DNA of 64,000 bases, from assembly GCF_009766085.1 (NCBI RefSeq), contig NZ_LMUF01000028.1, forward strand, positions 1-64,000. Direction: 5' to 3'. Made by a program: the position numbers and the translations under genes. Of the stretch, positions 17,725 to 25,503 are shown piece after piece; within the stretch, counting starts at the first letter, position 1; each line of letters opens with the position of its first letter. Under the pieces are notes generated by a model, which made no database searches, had not been told where the DNA came from, and saw only the letters and a program-made list of their open reading frames with translations. This stretch comes from Burkholderia sp. S171. GTDB lineage: Bacteria; Pseudomonadota; Gammaproteobacteria; Burkholderiales; Burkholderiaceae.

Positions 17725-19142
17725 CTCGCTCCAACTCCAATACCCATCAATACGATCAGCGACGCAGCCACGGCCACGCAGCCTACCGCCAACACGAGCT
17801 GCGCGCGAGTGAACTCGAAGCGCAGCACCTGTCCGAGCTGGGCGTTGCCATGCATATCGGCGAGCTGGGTCCGTTCCGACGGCAAGCCCGCCGACACGAG
17901 CGCAATCACGGTGCACACCGACAACAGGCTCAGCACGTTGCGCGGCCCTTCACAAATAAGATCGATGGTGACAAACAGAACGCCGGCGGCTTCCACCGGC
18001 AGATGCAGGAACGACAGCACGACGCCCGTATAACCGACTGTCGCCACGCCGTTCTGCCCGGCAGAGATGAACGAGGCCAGCGCGGCGGCCGCGGCGATCA
18101 GCACGAGGTCGCCGGTATCGAGCGGCCGATCGTACAGATTGGCGACGAACACGGTTGCAAGCGCGAAGTAGAGTGCGGAGCCGGCCCGCTGGAACACTGA
18201 GCCGAACGGCACCACGAGTTCGACTATACCGCGGCTAAAACCGAGCGCCGCGCTCATCGCCTCGATCGTGTGCGGGATCGGCGCCGTCGCGCTTCCCGAC
18301 GTCAGGCCTACCAGCAGCGGCGCCTTCAGGCCTTTCAGTACCTGACCCAGCGGCTGGCTGCTGCGTGCTGTAATCATCGCCAGTGCGAGGCCGCCGAGCA
18401 ACACGGTGACCAGCAGGAAGCACAGCAGGAAACCGCCCATGGCGCTGAGCGTGGCGCGCTCCGTATGTGATGTGAGATGCGCGGCCATGCCGAACGCCAG
18501 CACGGGAATCAGCAGGTTCGCATGAGCGATGATGACCTCAAGCGTCCGGTACACCCCCTCGAACACGTTGTTCAACATGTTCGACTGGTCGCGTGAAAGC
18601 GTGGCGAACGCCATGCCGAACAGGATCGTGGCGGTCAGGATGCCGAGCGAGCGGCCTTCAGCGAGCACCCGGTAGAAGTTGTCGGGAAACAGATCCTGCA
18701 CGCCATAGGCGCTCACACCCGACACTGCGTGCGTCACCTGGCCGAACAGTGTGACGCGCACTTCCTCGGCATCGCTCGCGCTCTTGAGGACGAGTCCGCC
18801 AAGCTGTTCGTGCGCGGCAATGGAGAGATGCTGGCCCGGCATCATGAGCACGCCGGCCAGCGTGCCGCCGATTGCGCACAGCACGACCATCGCGACAGCG
18901 AGACCGACGATCGTGCCGATGCGCACGGCGGGTCGCGGCAACGCCAGCACCTGGCGCAAGCCGAAGAACGTCGCCACGACCAGCAACGGCACAGCCGCCA
19001 TGTTGACGACCGACAGATACAGTTCCCCGATGAAATACGCGAATACACCGGCCGGCGCGGCGAACACGCCGCACAAGCCGCCCACTGCGAGGCATAGCAG
19101 CAAGCCCAGGGTGCTCTGCGAGAGCGTCTGCAAAGTCTTCAT
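17721..19142 (-). CDS. SDF (dicarboxylate/amino acid:cation symporter) family protein 1
   Basis: A 473-residue inner-membrane protein of the DAACS/SDF fold (GltP/GltPh-like) with about eight helices and re-entrant loops. HP1 appears as GLTSGSATAPIP in place of the usual Ser-rich loop, and the C-terminal TM8 keeps Asp and Arg (IDLICEGPRNVLSL). The cation-binding NMDGT motif of TM7 is replaced by FQRAGSALY, so ion coupling or substrate must differ from known aspartate/glutamate symporters. It lies inside the T6SS operon, overlapping the racemase gene upstream and tssJ downstream by 4 bases each. Acidic amino acid transport is plausible but inferred from neighbours. Confidence 0.8.
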   Translation of the reverse strand: MKTLQTLSQSTLGLLLCLAVGGLCGVFAAPAGVFAYFIGELYLSVVNMAAVPLLVVATFFGLRQVLALPRPAVRIGTIVGLAVAMVVLCAIGGTLAGVLMMPGQHLSIAAHEQLGGLVLKSASDAEEVRVTLFGQVTHAVSGVSAYGVQDLFPDNFYRVLAEGRSLGILTATILFGMAFATLSRDQSNMLNNVFEGVYRTLEVIIAHANLLIPVLAFGMAAHLTSHTERATLSAMGGFLLCFLLVTVLLGGLALAMITARSSQPLGQVLKGLKAPLLVGLTSGSATAPIPHTIEAMSAALGFSRGIVELVVPFGSVFQRAGSALYFALATVFVANLYDRPLDTGDLVLIAAAAALASFISAGQNGVATVGYTGVVLSFLHLPVEAAGVLFVTIDLICEGPRNVLSLLSVCTVIALVSAGLPSERTQLADMHGNAQLGQVLRFEFTRAQLVLAVGCVAVAASLIVLMGIGVGAR

Positions 19143-19840
19143 TGCGGCCGGTTCCAGCCACGCGCAAGCGCGAACGTTACCGTGGCGCGCGCCAGCTCCA
19201 GGGAACTGTCGATCAACGTCAGCGGTGGATCCTGCAGATGCCGTGCGGCCAGTGGAATCTCCGTGCAGCCCATCACCGCCACTTCCACATCCTGGGCGGC
19301 CAGTTTATTGAGCACCAGTGACAGATGGCCGGCAGCCTGCTCGAGTGCACCGGCCTTGACCTCATGGATACACGCGGCAATCTGTTGCTGCATGTCGGCG
19401 TCCGGCACCAGTGGCTCGATGCCGCGCGCCGCCAGCGCCGCCTGATAAAACCCCGACACCAGCGTGCCGCCGGTGCCGAGCACGGCCACGCGCCGCACCG
19501 AATCGGGCACTGCTGCAACACAGGCATCGGCAATATGCAGCACCGGCGCTTCACTGCGCGCCAGCATCTGTGCATACCAGTGATGCGCCGAATTGCACGG
19601 GATCGTGACAAGTCCTACGCCATTGCGGTTCAGCAGATCGATGCCCTCCAGCAGACCGCCGAGACAATCCTCACCGTCACCGAGAATGGCACGGGAGCGG
19701 TCCGCGACGTGCGGCAGATTGGCAACGAGCATCGGCAGATGCTGCTGGTCGCAGGTCGCGCCGGTGAGCTGCATGACCTTGGCCATGAAGTCGACCGTCG
19801 CGAGCGGACCCATGCCGCCGAGGATTCCGATAAGTGCCAT
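19139..19840 (-). CDS. aspartate/glutamate racemase family protein
   Basis: A 233-residue cofactor-independent racemase of the Asp/Glu/hydantoin superfamily. GILGGMGPLATVDF at the N-terminus and the catalytic Cys pair in IPCNSAHHWY (about residue 81) and GCTEIPL (about residue 190) are all present, so it should be active in interconverting L- and D-forms of an acidic amino acid. The length matches YgeA/RacX-like proteins. There is no signal peptide, so it is cytoplasmic. It sits between two SDF symporter genes (8-base gap upstream, 4-base overlap downstream) within the T6SS locus. Confidence 0.88.
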   Translation of the reverse strand: MALIGILGGMGPLATVDFMAKVMQLTGATCDQQHLPMLVANLPHVADRSRAILGDGEDCLGGLLEGIDLLNRNGVGLVTIPCNSAHHWYAQMLARSEAPVLHIADACVAAVPDSVRRVAVLGTGGTLVSGFYQAALAARGIEPLVPDADMQQQIAACIHEVKAGALEQAAGHLSLVLNKLAAQDVEVAVMGCTEIPLAARHLQDPPLTLIDSSLELARATVTFALARGWNRPQ

Positions 19841-19848
19841 CGATGGTC

Positions 19849-21123
19849 CTAGATCTTCAACGGACGCGGACAGATCAGCGTCACCGCAGCTGCGTTGCCT
19901 ATCACGAGGATCAGCGTGCGCAGCATGTCGCACAGAGGATCGACCGCGAGAAACAGGATGAACGCGGCTTCAAACGGCAGGCGCAGATACGCGCACGTCA
20001 TGCCCACCAGCGACACGGTAACGAGACCCGTCATTCCGGCCGATGCAAACCCCGCCAGCACCGACGCGAGCAGCACCGTGGCCAGTTCGACGATGCCGAG
20101 CGCGTGCCCATACAGTTGCGCGATGAAGAGGGTCGCGCACACGTAATAGACCATCGGTCCGACGCGCAACAGGGAGATCGTGAGCGGCACGAGCAACTCG
20201 ACGCGTGAACGTGCAAAACCGAGTCCATCGACGAGGCTTTCGATCATGCTCGGCATGCATGCCGCGCTATTGCGGGTCGCGAGTGCGAGTGCGAACGGCG
20301 CGCGCAGTTCGTCCAGTGTCTTGCCGAGACTATGACTCGACCGTTTCCAGATGATCACGGTCGCGAGCAGCAGCAACAACACGGAAGCGACGAAAAACGC
20401 GATGACGAAGTGCAACATAGCGTGCAGCGGTCCCACGCCCGACTTGCCGAGCTGGGCCGCGCTCATGCAAATCAGGATCAGCGGCAGCGGATAGCTGAGC
20501 CAGTGCATCAGTCTCTGACAGGCGTGATAGATGGTCTCCAGCGACTGGCTAAGGCCGGCGGAAATGCGCTCGGGCACACGGCCGACCGCAAGACCGAACA
20601 GCAGGGCGAACACCAGCGCCTTGAGCGCGTCACCGTTCGCGAGCGCCGCGAAGATGTTGGTCGGCACGAGGCTCGTCAGGACGTCGGAAAAACTAAGCGA
20701 TGGGGGCGTGACATCGGCACCGTACAGGCTCATCACGGTGTCGCTTGAGGTGCTGTCGTTGCCCACCATCAGACCAAATGTCTGCATCGTCGCACTCGAC
20801 AGATTCTTGCCGGGATGAAGCACCAGCAACACGATTGCGCCCACCACTGCCACGGTCGCCGAGGCGCACAGGAACACCGTAACCACCCGAACCAGCAGGC
20901 GCGAGGTGCCGCCGTCGCGAAACAGACGCTGCAAGCTGAAGATGACCGCCGAGATCATGAACGGCAAGGTCGTCATCTTCAGCAGGTCGACATAGATGTC
21001 GCCGATGAACCCGAGTTTCTGCGCCTCGACGGGCATCAGCAAGCCGAGTGTGCCGCCGATCGCGAGGCTGCCGATCACCACCCACGGGTTCAGTACGAAT
21101 GCATAGATCCTGCTGGAATTCAT
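19849..21123 (-). CDS. SDF (dicarboxylate/amino acid:cation symporter) family protein 2
   Basis: A 424-residue membrane protein, paralogous in fold to the symporter encoded at 17721-19142 but clearly divergent in sequence. HP1 reads ALATRNSAACMP. The TM7 NMDGT motif is replaced by LLRVGPMVYY. TM8 retains VDPLCDMLRTLILVIGN, with the substrate-binding Asp/Asp/Arg-Thr pattern better preserved than in the first paralogue. The two could form a heteromeric or import/export pair around the racemase, which is speculative. It follows the solute-binding protein gene with a 46-base gap. Confidence 0.8.
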   Translation of the reverse strand: MNSSRIYAFVLNPWVVIGSLAIGGTLGLLMPVEAQKLGFIGDIYVDLLKMTTLPFMISAVIFSLQRLFRDGGTSRLLVRVVTVFLCASATVAVVGAIVLLVLHPGKNLSSATMQTFGLMVGNDSTSSDTVMSLYGADVTPPSLSFSDVLTSLVPTNIFAALANGDALKALVFALLFGLAVGRVPERISAGLSQSLETIYHACQRLMHWLSYPLPLILICMSAAQLGKSGVGPLHAMLHFVIAFFVASVLLLLLATVIIWKRSSHSLGKTLDELRAPFALALATRNSAACMPSMIESLVDGLGFARSRVELLVPLTISLLRVGPMVYYVCATLFIAQLYGHALGIVELATVLLASVLAGFASAGMTGLVTVSLVGMTCAYLRLPFEAAFILFLAVDPLCDMLRTLILVIGNAAAVTLICPRPLKI

Positions 21124-21169
21124 GATGTGCTCTCTTGCGTGTGTGCGTATAAGCGTATGGGTGCGCGCA

Positions 21170-22180
21170 TCAGTCGGTGGTGGCCTGCAGGACCGTGCTT
21201 ACATCGAACTTGGTATTGCGCTCGGCCAGGAACTGGTTGACGAACGCGAGCAGCGTCGGCTCTGAAACGTTCACGCCGATCGCAAGCGTGTCCTCCAGAT
21301 CCTGCAGCGTGACGACACGAAACCGCAGTGACGCGGTCGGGTCAAGCTTGAGCACGCGCTTCACCTCGAACTCGTCGCGATAAGCCGCCGTCACTTCGCC
21401 GAGGTCCAGCGCGCGGAGCACCGACTCCCAGGTTGGATAACTGTGCACCTCTGCCTTCGGAAAATTGGTGACGACATAACTGGCGTACGACGAATTGGCG
21501 ACTACTCCGATCGAACCGTCGTACGAACGGATCACTTCCGGTACTCCCCGTCCGTGCGCAAGCTGTGCAAATTTCACGCGGTTGAGCAGCAACGAACGCT
21601 TCAGGCTCAGGTAAGGCGTGCTGAAAGCGATCACCTGTGCGCGCGACAGCGTCCGCGACAACTTACTAACGGCGAGATCGGCCTGGCCTTTAGCGAGCAG
21701 GCTCACGACGTCATCGAAAGTTTTCGCGTCGCGGTTGAAGCGCACCTTCACGCCGAGCTTCTTGGCGATGTCGTCGGCGAGGGTAATGTCGAGGCCGGTC
21801 AGCTTGCCGAAGCGTTCTTCGAAGAACGGCGGCTGGTCGACGCCAAGCACCGCGACCACCAGCTCTCCTCGCCCGACGATACGTGCGAACTCAGGCGCGA
21901 GCAGCCGGCCGTCGGGCATCTGGACAAGTCCCGTCGATGTCGTCGGCAAGGCGGCGGCCGTCGTGGCTACAGCTACTGCTGCGGCCGGTGCGCCGGGCGC
22001 GCCGGGTTGCGGCGGCCGGCTGCCTGCCGCGCCGGCGGGCGACGCAGCCAGCGTGAGGGTGGCCGCGAGCAGCAGGGCCGCCCCGCGCCGCACGCCGCCC
22101 GTGATCGTGATGCGCGCCGCTTGCGCCACGCGGTCGAGGGTCCGGGCAAAACGGGTAACGGTAAAAGGCAGAGACGACAT
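21170..22180 (-). CDS. periplasmic amino-acid-type solute-binding protein (SBP family 3)
   Basis: A 336-residue protein. There is a long N-region, then a hydrophobic signal segment ending ASPAGAAG (about 45-55) and an Ala/Pro/Thr-rich linker to about residue 95. The SBP_bac_3 domain follows: GELVVAVLGVDQPPFFEE, GLDITLADDIAKKLGVKVRF, ADLAVSKLSRTLSR and YDGSIGVVANSSYASYV. No ABC permease or ATPase is adjacent; instead two SDF symporters follow, so it may act as a sensor or deliver ligand to an unusual partner. A GTG at 22189 is an alternative start; neither has a clear ribosome binding site, consistent with coupling to the gene upstream. Confidence 0.82.
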   Translation of the reverse strand: MSSLPFTVTRFARTLDRVAQAARITITGGVRRGAALLLAATLTLAASPAGAAGSRPPQPGAPGAPAAAVAVATTAAALPTTSTGLVQMPDGRLLAPEFARIVGRGELVVAVLGVDQPPFFEERFGKLTGLDITLADDIAKKLGVKVRFNRDAKTFDDVVSLLAKGQADLAVSKLSRTLSRAQVIAFSTPYLSLKRSLLLNRVKFAQLAHGRGVPEVIRSYDGSIGVVANSSYASYVVTNFPKAEVHSYPTWESVLRALDLGEVTAAYRDEFEVKRVLKLDPTASLRFRVVTLQDLEDTLAIGVNVSEPTLLAFVNQFLAERNTKFDVSTVLQATTD

Positions 22181-22194
22181 GAAAAGCACCAGTC

Positions 22195-22455
22195 TTAGAG
22201 AGTCGAGGAAGCGGGAACCGCGGCGAGGTCACTAGAACCTTGCGATGCACCTTGCGATGCCGGCTGCGATGGGGCGCTGTCGGTAGATACCGCTGAGCGG
22301 GTTGCCGAAGTCATTGGCGCATCGGCGGAAGGCGTTGCGCTGAAGCGCGCGCCGATCTCGATGCCCAGCACGAACAGCAGGACACAGAGCAACAACGCGC
22401 AGGCCGCGGCGATAGTCACCATCCGTGAAGTCATCGAAAAAACGTATTGCTGCAT
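22195..22455 (-). CDS. small single-pass membrane protein
   Basis: An 86-residue protein with one N-terminal membrane helix (about 12-34, MVTIAAACALLLCVLLFVLGIEIGA in part) and a Ser/Ala/Thr/Gln-rich periplasmic tail with repeated SQGAS-like units. No recognised family. AAGGA is found about 11 bases before the ATG. It sits between the PAAR-like gene and the solute-binding protein gene, 13 bases after the former. A role as anchor or partner of one of them, or as an immunity-like protein, is possible but not shown. Confidence 0.6.
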   Translation of the reverse strand: MQQYVFSMTSRMVTIAAACALLLCVLLFVLGIEIGARFSATPSADAPMTSATRSAVSTDSAPSQPASQGASQGSSDLAAVPASSTL

Positions 22456-22468
22456 CGGGCTTATATCC

Positions 22469-22855
22469 TTAAGGAACCATAGTGGTGAACTGCGCGGGCG
22501 CAACGATCTGGATAACGCCTCCCCACGAGCACATCAACTTCGACGAGTTCTGCAGCGCCGGCTGCCCGCCGATCAGCACGGTCGGCGATCCGGGCACCCA
22601 CGGCGCAGCCGTGACCGGCAGGCAGGGCATGGGCGTCAGCGCGCCGAGCGCGGCGGCGGTCGCTGCGGCGACCATCGGATTGCCCATGCAGCTGCATGTC
22701 CCGAATGGCATCACGTTGACCATCGGCAGGTGGTCCATCACGGTGGCCGCCGGCGCGCCGGACAGCACGCCGTTCACCGGCAGCACGCCGAGCGATCCGG
22801 GCGCCGCGCCGAAGCTGCATTGCAGCGTGGTCCCTGCTGTGACCTGAATGCCCAT
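22469..22855 (-). CDS. DUF4280 PAAR-like spike protein
   Basis: A 128-residue PAAR-like protein (DUF4280). Family features are GIQVTAGTTLQCSFG at the start, the Cys-rich FGTCSCMGNP element, PCLPVTAAPW, and the closing LIGGQPALQNSSKLMCSWGG. Such proteins are proposed to cap the VgrG spike and replace canonical PAAR proteins, which are absent from this locus. There is no C-terminal toxin extension. It follows the MORN-repeat gene with a 2-base gap. The in-frame ATG six codons upstream lies within that gene. Confidence 0.88.
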   Translation of the reverse strand: MGIQVTAGTTLQCSFGAAPGSLGVLPVNGVLSGAPAATVMDHLPMVNVMPFGTCSCMGNPMVAAATAAALGALTPMPCLPVTAAPWVPGSPTVLIGGQPALQNSSKLMCSWGGVIQIVAPAQFTTMVP

Positions 22856-22857
22856 GT

Positions 22858-23607
22858 CTAGCCCCTGACCCATTTTTCAAAATGCTTCACGAGCCGCGGC
22901 GCGGCCGGCGCGCTACCAGGTGCCGGCGCTGCGTCCACCTTGCGCCATTCGCCTTGCGGCTTGCCCTGCTGGAAGGCGCGCTCTTCGATCACGGAACCGT
23001 CGGGTGCGAAACGGCGGATAGTTCCATGCAGCAGATTCGCCCGGTAAGGTGACGACTGAACCAGCGCGCCGTCGCGTGCGTACTCGCGCGTTTCGCCTTC
23101 GAGCAGTCCAAGGCGATAGTTCATGCGCCGGACGATCACGCCGTCAGTCATGAACAGCGCCTCGCGATCGAGTTTTCCGGCCTCATACGTCATCCGTGAC
23201 GTGACGAGTCCCGACGGTGCATACGACACGCTCTCGCCATGCAGCACGCCGTGTACGTAGTGCTGACGCGCGGCGAGGCACCCTTCCTGATAGACCGTCA
23301 CCACGCCGTGCGCCTTGCCGTTCAGGTAGTGCGCGTGCTGCAGCGGCACGCCTTGCTCGTCGAACGAGCGCAGCGGTCCGTTCAGTGCGCCATGCGCAAA
23401 GTTGGCTTGCAGCAGCAGGGTGCCGTCGGGCGCATAGCGCGTGCTCTCACCATGCGGCACGCCGGCAATCATTGACGCGCGGCCGGCGAGGCGGCCCGCT
23501 TCGTCGTGTTCTTCGACGATCTGCGTGACTGCATCTTCCGACGATGCGGATGCGGGTGCGGCTGTTGCAACTGGCGGTGACAGGAAAGTTTCGATCGCTT
23601 GCCTCAA
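22858..23607 (-). CDS. YwqK/MORN-repeat protein linked to VgrG
   Basis: A 249-residue protein with about eight MORN-2/YwqK-type repeats of the form G-x-x-x-Y-x-x-x-G-x-L (for example HGESTRYAPDGTLLLQANF, HGVVTVYQEGCLAARQHY, EGETREYARDGALVQSSPY). The N-terminal 40 residues are Ala/Ser-rich, and the C-terminus is Pro/Ala-rich, ending KHFEKWVRG. There is no signal peptide. Repeats of this type are often annotated YwqK-like antitoxin, but next to vgrG and PAAR-like genes they may serve as adaptors or effector-associated proteins. The TTG start overlaps the vgrG stop (TTGA), indicating coupling. Confidence 0.8.
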   Translation of the reverse strand: MRQAIETFLSPPVATAAPASASSEDAVTQIVEEHDEAGRLAGRASMIAGVPHGESTRYAPDGTLLLQANFAHGALNGPLRSFDEQGVPLQHAHYLNGKAHGVVTVYQEGCLAARQHYVHGVLHGESVSYAPSGLVTSRMTYEAGKLDREALFMTDGVIVRRMNYRLGLLEGETREYARDGALVQSSPYRANLLHGTIRRFAPDGSVIEERAFQQGKPQGEWRKVDAAPAPGSAPAAPRLVKHFEKWVRG

Positions 23608-25499
23608 TTCAGTTTGACCAGGCCGCCCTTGAGCGCGAGCATGCCGCCGCCGTCGACGGTTTGCGTCGCCGACGCCTTGTGTGAAATCGTCATGCCTTCG
23701 CTGCTCAAGGTCGTTCCCGCCTTGCTCGCGTGCGTCGTGCCGCCCTCACTGGCCAGCGACGTGCCCGCCTTGATGCTGACCGATCCCGTCACGTCGATCA
23801 CCAGGTTGCCGGTGACCTTCAGCGTGTAATTGCCGCTGACGTTTTGCGTGAAGGCAGCATGGTTGGTGTGCGTCTCGTCACCGGTCACGCCGAGCGTTCG
23901 GCTGCCCTTGACGGTGTGCGTTTCCTTGCCGGTCTGCACGTCGATCGTACGGTCGCCCTTCTGGATGACATGCGATTCGGCACCGGCAATCACCGTGGTG
24001 GTCAGCGCGTTTTCGATTGCGACGTTCAAGTCTTTTTGCGCGTGGAAATAGAGCTCTTCGGAATCGAGCTTGTCTTCCATGCGGATTTCGTTGCCAGCAG
24101 TACCGCCCTTTGATGAACGCGAGCGCATCACGCTTTGCGTCTGCAACGAAGGCAGCGCGACGGGCGTCGCGTTCTGGCCGTTGTAAACACTACCCGTCAC
24201 CAGCGGCCGGTCCGGGTCACCGTCGACGTAGCTCACGACCACTTCCTGCCCAATGCGCGGCAAGAACAGATGCCCCCATCCCTGGCCTGCCGATGATTGC
24301 GACACGCGCACCCAGCATGAGCTGTTTTCATCGGCGCCGGCACTGCCGTCCCAGTAGAACTTCAGCTTCACGCGGCCGTTTGCATCGGTCCAGATTTCTT
24401 CGCCGGACGAGCCGACCACTTTCGCGGTGTGCGTGCCGGCGACCAGCGGACGCGGCGTCGTGAGCGGCGCGCGAAACGGCACCGATTCTGGAAACACATG
24501 GAACTCGTTGCTATAGGTATCGTTGGACGCCGTGTGCGTGACGGCGCGCACCACATACGACACATTGAGCGCGCTGTTCACATGCCCGCTCAACGCGAAC
24601 GACGTGCCCGCCGTCAGCGCGTAGCAGTAGCTGGCGCCGCGCCCGGTCTGCTGCTGGACGGTTTGCGCGGCGAGCCGGACTGCGGATTTACGCGTGCCGT
24701 CCGCGCTGGTCGCGTACTTGCCGGGAAACGTATAGCGCCGTCCGGTGGGTATCGACGCGCTTGCGCTCGACGATGCCGTCGAACTGGCCGCGGTGAGATA
24801 GTCGTAATCGGCAAGCACGTGGACGCCTGACACGATGTCCTGCGTCATGGCAAATTCAGCGACGCGTTCGGCACGCGGCGCCACGCTACTGTCCGGTGAA
24901 AAATACAGCGTGGGCTGGCCGACTTCGTGCGCCGACGCGCTGTCGGCGAGCACCATGGTGTGAGCGCCGTTGGAGAAGGTGAAGAAGTAGAAAATGCCTT
25001 CCTCTTCCATCAGCCGCGAGATGAAATCGAACGCGCTTTCGTCGTACTGCACGCAGTATTCGCGCACCGCATAGTCGGTACCGCTGATGCGCAATTCGAG
25101 CGGTACCTGGAAGGTGCCCAGCACGGTCTTGACGATATCGAGCGCGCTCTGGTTCTGATAGATCATCCGGTCCTGGCCGAGCGTCAGCAACCACAAGCGC
25201 GGCGCCAGTTCCGCCGAATAGAAACCGTATTGCGAGTTTGCGCCCGTGTGCGCGAAGCGCTTGACGATACCGTTGAAGTAGCGCGCCGTGCCGACCTGAT
25301 CCTTGACTGTCACCGTGACACCCTTGCCGATGATCGTCTGTGCGTCGAGTGCCTTGTTCGTCGAGTGCATCCGCAAGTCGAAATGAAACGGCTCGGAAAT
25401 CGCCTCGCGACCGCCGAACCCGTCGAGCAGCAGCACATCTGCACCGAACGGCGTGGTGACCGATACGAAGCAGTCAGCTTGGCTGGGCACGGTCGACAT
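23604..25499 (-). CDS. vgrG: T6SS spike protein VgrG (TssI)
   Basis: A 631-residue VgrG forming the trimeric spike at the Hcp tube tip. The N-terminal gp27-like part starts at DVLLLDGFGGREAISEPFHF, the gp5 OB-fold follows (VKLKFYWDG, SCWVRVSQSSAGQGWGHLFLPRIGQEVVVSYVDGDPDRPLV in segments), and the C-terminal needle shows regular beta-helix repeats (GDRTIDVQTGKETHTVKG and similar). The end is GGGMLALKGGLVKLN without an added effector domain. The ATG at 25499 lies 4 bases after the clpV stop. Cargo is therefore expected from the genes downstream or elsewhere. Confidence 0.95.
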   Translation of the reverse strand: MSTVPSQADCFVSVTTPFGADVLLLDGFGGREAISEPFHFDLRMHSTNKALDAQTIIGKGVTVTVKDQVGTARYFNGIVKRFAHTGANSQYGFYSAELAPRLWLLTLGQDRMIYQNQSALDIVKTVLGTFQVPLELRISGTDYAVREYCVQYDESAFDFISRLMEEEGIFYFFTFSNGAHTMVLADSASAHEVGQPTLYFSPDSSVAPRAERVAEFAMTQDIVSGVHVLADYDYLTAASSTASSSASASIPTGRRYTFPGKYATSADGTRKSAVRLAAQTVQQQTGRGASYCYALTAGTSFALSGHVNSALNVSYVVRAVTHTASNDTYSNEFHVFPESVPFRAPLTTPRPLVAGTHTAKVVGSSGEEIWTDANGRVKLKFYWDGSAGADENSSCWVRVSQSSAGQGWGHLFLPRIGQEVVVSYVDGDPDRPLVTGSVYNGQNATPVALPSLQTQSVMRSRSSKGGTAGNEIRMEDKLDSEELYFHAQKDLNVAIENALTTTVIAGAESHVIQKGDRTIDVQTGKETHTVKGSRTLGVTGDETHTNHAAFTQNVSGNYTLKVTGNLVIDVTGSVSIKAGTSLASEGGTTHASKAGTTLSSEGMTISHKASATQTVDGGGMLALKGGLVKLN

Positions 25500-25503
25500 G
25501 CTG

